Notes under the pieces: model-generated | Database searches by the model: none | Told to the model about the DNA's origin: nothing | The model's input: only the letters and a program-made list of their open reading frames with translations | Assembly (NCBI GenBank): GCA_964370855.1 | Contig: CAYJMF010000029.1 | Coordinates: 1-46,359 of the forward strand | Direction of reading: 5' to 3' | DNA length: 46,359 nucleotides | Origin: JAKLKS01 sp964370855 | GTDB taxonomy: Bacteria > Planctomycetota > JAJSAM01 > JAKLKS01 | In this document: piece after piece, positions 43,101-46,359 of the stretch | Position numbering within the stretch: position 1 is the first letter of the stretch | How the letters are laid out: each line of letters starts with the position of its first letter | Position numbers and translations under genes: made by a program

Positions 43101-43728
43101 CCGCCGCGACGGCCAGCAGCCCCTTACCGAGGAGGGCTCCCCCCGCGCCCGGGGGCATCCCCCCCCGCCCGGCTTCCGGGCCGCCTGCAACCAGGGGAAG
43201 GAGGATGAGGCGGCGCTTCCCCTTCTCCCCTCCGTCGAGAAGGACGCCGAGGCGGGCCAGGGCCCTCCGAAGGCGCGTGCGGACCGTCTCGACGGGGACG
43301 CCCTGGACGGCGGCGATTTCCCCGGGCTTGCGGTTCTCGAAGTACCGCAGGAGCACCGTGGATCGGTAGGGCTCCTCCAGTTCCATCACCGCGTTGACCA
43401 CGACCCGGTGGGCATCGGCCTCGGCGACCACGTGGGCGGTCGCGTCGGTCCCCTCGGGCCGGGAGGCGGACTCCTCGCGGAGGCGGCGGCGCTTCTCGGA
43501 GCGGCGGAAGTCCAGGAGGTTGTGCCGGAGGGCGGCGAAAAGCCATCCCCGCTCGGTCTTCCGGATGGAGGGAGGGTGCTCGATGGCCTCCATCCAGACC
43601 TCTTGTTCGAGATCGGCCGCGAGGTTCTCGTCGGCCACGAGGGCCCGGGCCACGGCCCGGACCCAGTCCCGGTGCTCCAGCAGGCGTTCGAGGGAGGGTC
43701 GGGGGGCCGGGTTGCTCATGTTGGTCAT
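40162..43728 (-). CDS. ECF-like sigma factor fused to a membrane span and CarbReg domains (largest)
   Basis: 1188 residues. Sigma region 2 lies at about 12-80 (LLEHRDWVRAVARALVADEN, DLEQEVWMEAIEHP) and region 4 at about 110-165 (MELEEPYRSTVLLRYFENRK, helix-turn-helix EIAAVQGVPVETVRTRLRRA). A Gly-rich linker and one membrane span (about 204-221) come next, then a Pro-rich linker and about nine CarbReg-type beta-sandwiches. The final ~700 residues are collinear with the whole outer part of the sigma-less protein at 3316-5394, so the outer halves of the two share ancestry. This is the one fusion without an internal ATG with good Shine-Dalgarno; ATG 43158 has only a G-run. The start ATG 43728 also lacks a clear site; ATG 43719 is possible. 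Confidence 0.87.
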   Translation of the reverse strand: MTNMSNPAPRPSLERLLEHRDWVRAVARALVADENLAADLEQEVWMEAIEHPPSIRKTERGWLFAALRHNLLDFRRSEKRRRLREESASRPEGTDATAHVVAEADAHRVVVNAVMELEEPYRSTVLLRYFENRKPGEIAAVQGVPVETVRTRLRRALARLGVLLDGGEKGKRRLILLPLVAGGPEAGRGGMPPGAGGALLGKGLLAVAAAVLLTFGGWWAFGAAGGPGAPPLGTGLPVASVPSPPPPPTPVPAQEAPPPPAAAGEVPPAVLPEAKPEPAGAVADGVALLGRVVDGKRRPVGGAIVTLVRPGEVPLTATSATDGTFTFAGVERPVAVRDLGMHALDGEGRAGTGEVRLTSRSPATVRVDPIVAGPADALRVRVSDGEAPVAKARVLAGRDVPRSVLPDTVWMFEAITDDEGIALFPALPRGTLQLVGTAKGTLRGTARVQMPDSSSGPFPLVLKPARTIEVTVVEKGTGTPIQGATFQVRRRIGAGPYVPLPPVPPSDAEGKTRISLTGPEDGLSLLGIQAPGHPGPFEQGPYSDPGSVEVKPGETSVRIELASPRTVRVPVTSRNGPVPPDGASIRLRPRPGMTVPPPPPEGRMEGNTLVISGVFGGALVAVAEAPDGSMAEVHADADEVTGRPASFRPPLSLEVHAVDAEGRPVAGASLSLRDRSDNAETGVVSTDETGTARFEGLYFTRASLYLLDDPSSPYGGREVGQVSPSPNGARFDCVLGRARDIVLRVTLDGKPGLPSSYVLQVDGPLMREVEEDPEGGLIRFSYRPLGEDPEIGVLLRPDGYLPASETVPIPPGSDPVEVDLPLSGGRWIQGSVGLPPDGEARLILEKSDGAAWEVVQVPSGQMFLDVPPGGALRVGPLEPGRYRLWDSDCNLVSGVADLTGPETVAEVAMDLSHAGLAQGKVELPPGVDAARVRVRMEGEGLREADARFGPLLMGVPVQSDGSFSVRVPGDRRVRLLAWHPSFPSGEDRALLVTEPREGIVLALAAPQGAAVVFRVSPEPPPMPKGFFGPGGGRVLLFKGEAEGKPDSEHTLAIKDGVATFSGYEPGTWTLWIDIPGFAPKVLQSANLSKGGDDFGTLQFSEGTLLRIRVVTKGDETPPRIIAMAKRVGEPAYARSQIAQEQEILVRGLGKGTFHVQAGPMEGGGMAAPLDETIEVDGSSEKTLTLDLR

Positions 43729-44086
43729 GCAGGGGAGGCGCCGCCGCGGGAGCGAATCGGTTCAATATGCTCCCGTGCTCTACCCAGTGTACTTGCCGCT
43801 GTCCACCGATTCTCCTTCCCCCACTCCCGGCCGCCCCGCCCCGGCCTCCCCTTCTCCATCCCCGAGCACGAACGGCGCCTCAAGGGACTCCGTTCCCGAC
43901 AGCGCGGGCCGTGAGCAGCAGCGCGGCGGTGACAACAGGTCGGATGGTGGGAACCCCTCCGAGTCCCCCAATGCCAGCAACGGAAGTGGATCGAGAGGTG
44001 GATCGGGGCATTCTGCCCCCATCGTCCGTGAAACACGCACCGGCGAGGAAGCCGCGTAACCCCCTGCAGACGTGTCCCTTGGGTGC
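43729..44086. other. intergenic stretch upstream of the sigma fusion
   Basis: No supported gene. A plus-strand frame from GTG 43773 to TAA 44059 gives a Ser/Pro/Gly-rich string (LSTDSPSPTPGRPAPASPSP) without any domain and is not called. The promoter of the 43728 gene should lie here but no consensus was seen. Confidence 0.4.
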
Positions 44087-44136
44087 TAGTCGGGGCGAGA
44101 GGATTTGAAGCTCCGGCCTCTTGCTCCCGAAGCAAG
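44087..44136 (-). other. tRNA-Pro(CGG) 3' half, degraded attachment-site scar
   Basis: The minus strand reads a perfect anticodon arm CTTGC TTCGGGA GCAAG, variable loop AGGCC, T-arm GGAGC TTCAAAT CCTCT and CGCCCCGACTA. A typical bacterial tRNA-Pro(CGG) has GGAGG TTCAAAT CCTCT and CGCCCCGACCA. Two changes (C for G at T-stem position 53, T for C in CCA) therefore mark it as decayed. The D-arm and 5' acceptor strand CGGGGCG are absent; the sequence 5' of the anticodon stem is unrelated. The truncated side faces the RHS region at 44.14 kb and above. It is not a working tRNA. Confidence 0.8.
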
Positions 44137-44177
44137 ATCAGGGTGTTGTCCTGAAGGACTTACGCTCGCGACCCGGC

Positions 44178-44195
44178 GCATATGTCGCATATGTC
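44178..44195. repeat. 9-bp tandem repeat (GCATATGTC x2)
   Basis: GCATATGTC occurs twice in direct succession (44178-44186 and 44187-44195), followed by the related GTATGCG. The surrounding 44137-44407 stretch has no gene. Confidence 0.6.
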
Positions 44196-44379
44196 GTATG
44201 CGTAGGCAGGCGCTAGGTGGATGATAGGTGGATCCTCGGAGGTGCCCCCTTCGTCGCCAGCCGCTGGCACCCTGTCCGCTTCCAACCACTCCTCGCAAGC
44301 GGTGTAGCTCCAGGGCCGGGAGATTCGCCTGATGCTGGGTGTCCACCTCTCGCTGCGCAAGTACACCTCAACTGGGTGT

Positions 44380-44397
44380 CCACCCCGCGCGGGGTGG
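44380..44397 (-). terminator. perfect 18-bp palindrome after the HEAT lipoprotein gene
   Basis: CCACCCCGCGCGGGGTGG is a perfect palindrome that starts 10 bases beyond the minus-strand stop at 44408. It has no T-run, so it may be an RNA-end-stabilising hairpin rather than a classical intrinsic terminator. Confidence 0.35.
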
Positions 44398-44407
44398 TAC
44401 ATGAGAC

Positions 44408-45025
44408 CTACTTTGAGATGTTCTCTAGTCCCCTCATCCGATCTGCCTCCTTCTGAACTGACGATGGGATCTCGATCGTCGAGCCCAACTGGTTCAGTGC
44501 CATCGCGCTCCTTGCTCTAACACCCTCAACAGGATCGCTCAAGGCTGCTCCTAGTGCAGCCTCCACAGCGTCAGTCTTCGTCGCCACTACGCCAAGCGCG
44601 GACGCGGCAACCTCCCTCACCATTCCGCTTTGGTCCTTGCGCACCGTATCAACTAGCTGTGGGACTGCATCGCTCCCCTCGCGTCCCAAAGTCTTGATGA
44701 CTGCAATTGCTGCGAACCTGAGGTCCTCGTCAGCGCAGTCCCGCAGAACTGCCGCTAGGTCCGGTACAGCCTGCTTTCCCCGGCGCCCGAACTCGTCCGA
44801 AGCCTCCCTCGCCTTCCCCAGATCATTCCCCTTGGCAATTCGAGAGAGCAACTCAACTGCAGACTCGGACTTGCTATCCGAGCATCCAGCACAAGCAAAC
44901 AGGACCCCGCATATTGCCAGTGTCAATGCGAGAGCGCCAACTCCCTTCGGGGCGGAGGACACTGCACCTCCTTCCGTCACCGCTGTCGCCAAAACCTCCA
45001 TTGCATGGTTTATGCTAATAGCCAC
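44408..45025 (-). CDS. HEAT-repeat lipoprotein, possible immunity partner
   Basis: 205 residues from GTG 45025, which has AGGGGG 5 bases upstream. A long N-region precedes a hydrophobic helix (VGALALTLAICGVLFACAGC) with a lipobox-like FACAGC. The mature part consists of HEAT repeats: AVPDLAAVLRDCADEDLRFA, AVIKTLGREGSDAVPQL, MVREVAASALGVVATKTD and GVRARSAMALNQLG. It starts 16 bases after the stop of the RHS-type protein on the same strand. A small gene directly after a polymorphic RHS toxin is the usual place of its immunity gene, and a lipoprotein could neutralise a toxin outside the cytoplasm. Alternatively it is an unrelated helical-repeat lipoprotein. G+C is clearly lower than the core. 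Confidence 0.7.
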   Translation of the reverse strand: MAISINHAMEVLATAVTEGGAVSSAPKGVGALALTLAICGVLFACAGCSDSKSESAVELLSRIAKGNDLGKAREASDEFGRRGKQAVPDLAAVLRDCADEDLRFAAIAVIKTLGREGSDAVPQLVDTVRKDQSGMVREVAASALGVVATKTDAVEAALGAALSDPVEGVRARSAMALNQLGSTIEIPSSVQKEADRMRGLENISK

Positions 45026-45041
45026 ATTCGCCCCCTTTCGC

Positions 45042-46358
45042 CTACTCAGCCATCGAGCCGACGGCGGTCTCCATGATCGAATCTCGATCCTCGGGACAGA
45101 TGATGGATCGATTGGGCTCCGAGATCGGGAGCCCACACCATGGCCAAGGGATTCGAACAGAGAGGTGAATAAGCACGGTACGAAGAACCGAAGGAGGGAC
45201 GCCAGGGATTGTCGGGATCCCATTGGGCCCCGTCGGCATTGCCGGATTGACGCTTGGCCCATGCCCGTTCAAGGTCCCGTAACGCGGGTCGATCGCATTG
45301 ACCCACGACCAGAATTCCGCCGGCGCATACCCAAAGATGTTGAACGTCGCGCCATTCATGTACTCATCAAAGTATCCGTTCAACATGTTAGCAAGGCGTG
45401 TTGCCTCGGCTGCCGCCGCCTGTGCCTTCGCAAAGGTCTCGAATACCCTCCCCTGCACCACCGCCCTGAACACGAGTGCATGCACTGCGCAATGGAACAG
45501 TTCATGGGCTACCGTGTCTGGACTTCCAAACCCGCCCTCTTCAAGGGCAAATTCATAGGCCACCCACTCATACTCCACGGTGAACACGTTCCCTGTCTGG
45601 ACAGCTTCGATTAGTGGCGCCGTGAAGCCGGCAATGGTGCCGTACCTGATATCCATGAATTTGTCCCGCAAGAACCTCTGAACAAGAGTATTGAGCTTGG
45701 GGTTCTTTGCATACTGTGTCTTATTGATCTTCCCCGGACACAGAGTTTCTACTTCGATAATCCCCCTCGTGCTTGCAGTTTCTCGTTCTTCGTCCCGAAG
45801 GCCGAGTGGATCTTCGCGAGTGACTGGATTGCTAGAAGTGAACTCGTACAGATTCGGCGAAGCCACATACTCGAGTGGGTCGCGTTGCATCCACTGCCCC
45901 GCCTCCGGGTCGTAGTGCCTCGCCCTGAAGTACATCAGCCCCGTCTCGAAGTCATGCCTCCTCCTCTGGAACACGAACGGATTCCCGACTTGGGAGACGG
46001 AAACTCCGGACCCAATCTTGTCCTTGATGGAGAGACCCCCGTACGGGTCGCACTCGTAGGACTCGACGATGTTCTCCGCCGCGTCTGTCAGCGCGCAGAC
46101 ATTCGTGCGGCCGTCGTAATGGAAGAACAGACGGATGAGCTCGGAAGTGTTCTGGTCATCATCCACGTCCGCGACGTCCGCTGCCTCCATCATTGCGATT
46201 GAGTCGATCTCCTCGCGGTAGACGTATTTCCGTAGCAGGGTATCGTTCTCGTCGAATTCCTCGATCTCGTGCAGGCCGTCGTGATAGAAGCGAACCTCGG
46301 AACTTGTGGTGATCACGATATTCTTGCCGCATGGTCTCGGTTCAGAGGCCTGCCGCCT
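45042..46358 (-). CDS. RHS/YD-repeat protein, C-terminal part with zinc-metallopeptidase-like tip (5' end outside window)
   Basis: The frame is open to the window edge, so the N-terminal part is missing; 438 codons remain. YD-type repeat sequence (YHDGLHEIEEFDENDTLLRK, FFHYDGRTNVCALTDA) leads to the RHS core end: GNPFVFQRRRHDFETGLMYF, ARHYDPEAGQWMQRDPL and NLYEFTSSNPVTREDPLGL. After this cleavage-type boundary comes a variable tip of about 250 residues. It contains GSPDTVAHELFHCAVHALVF, whose HELFH fits the HExxH zinc-binding motif of metallopeptidases, followed by helices and a Pro-rich tail. RHS cores encapsulate such tips, which often act as toxins on competitors. The HEAT lipoprotein follows in the same operon. 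The RHS call is firm; the peptidase role of the tip is inferred from one motif. Confidence 0.82.
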   Translation of the reverse strand, partial: RRQASEPRPCGKNIVITTSSEVRFYHDGLHEIEEFDENDTLLRKYVYREEIDSIAMMEAADVADVDDDQNTSELIRLFFHYDGRTNVCALTDAAENIVESYECDPYGGLSIKDKIGSGVSVSQVGNPFVFQRRRHDFETGLMYFRARHYDPEAGQWMQRDPLEYVASPNLYEFTSSNPVTREDPLGLRDEERETASTRGIIEVETLCPGKINKTQYAKNPKLNTLVQRFLRDKFMDIRYGTIAGFTAPLIEAVQTGNVFTVEYEWVAYEFALEEGGFGSPDTVAHELFHCAVHALVFRAVVQGRVFETFAKAQAAAAEATRLANMLNGYFDEYMNGATFNIFGYAPAEFWSWVNAIDPRYGTLNGHGPSVNPAMPTGPNGIPTIPGVPPSVLRTVLIHLSVRIPWPWCGLPISEPNRSIICPEDRDSIMETAVGSMAE

Positions 46359-46359
46359 C

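Noticed and set aside
43773..44059. A plus-strand Ser/Pro/Gly-rich ORF
   Set aside because: Low complexity, no ribosome site and no domain; it lies in the promoter region of the minus-strand sigma fusion.

Overview
This is a very GC-rich bacterial window, visibly richer than 70% G+C over most of its length. I think it comes from a planctomycete-like organism. The reasons are exported FG-GAP and LamG proteins, several ECF-type sigma factors with long transmembrane C-terminal extensions, large exported HEAT-like proteins, and few recognisable housekeeping genes. No rRNA gene or universal marker is present, so the phylum is an inference.

Layout. 1-9.1 kb carries secreted and membrane proteins: a partial S41 peptidase, an M28 lipoprotein peptidase, a small conserved hypothetical, a membrane-anchored beta-sandwich protein, a lipoprotein and an FG-GAP/LamG protein. 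9.2-12.6 kb is the first sigma factor fused to a transmembrane segment and a long chain of carboxypeptidase-regulatory-like (CarbReg) domains. 12.64-16.8 kb is a mobile-element graveyard: a tRNA-Thr 3' half, a basic H-NS-like protein, a low-GC beta-helix-like protein, a truncated type III restriction (res) gene ending at a nested palindrome, and a broken rolling-circle Rep gene. 16.85-21.1 kb is a possible two-gene unit of a giant HEAT-like protein and a PIN-like protein. A large exported protein and a second tRNA 3' half follow. 23.8-26.5 kb is a Gabija-like pair (OLD/TOPRIM ATPase plus UvrD-like helicase) of lower GC. 26.7-43.7 kb is a cluster of four more sigma/CarbReg fusions, mixed with a sigma-less CarbReg membrane protein, a beta-propeller-like hypothetical and an HTH protein. 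After a tRNA-Pro 3' half, 44.4-46.36 kb holds the C-terminal end of an RHS/YD-repeat protein with a putative zinc-metallopeptidase tip and a HEAT-repeat lipoprotein.

How the genes may work together. Each sigma/CarbReg fusion puts a sigma region 2 + region 4 module in the cytoplasm, one membrane span in the middle, and 400-950 residues of Ig/transthyretin-like domains outside the membrane. Two sigma-less relatives of the outer half are also present (3316-5394 and 38148-40001). In four of the five fusions an in-frame ATG preceded by a canonical Shine-Dalgarno lies just before the membrane span, although the residues encoded there differ. These loci may therefore make both a membrane-tethered sigma factor and a free membrane CarbReg protein. 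This is the strongest candidate here for an undescribed system. The other candidates are the HEAT + PIN pair, the RHS metallopeptidase with its HEAT lipoprotein, and three tRNA 3' halves that all begin at the anticodon arm and look like recombinase attachment scars.
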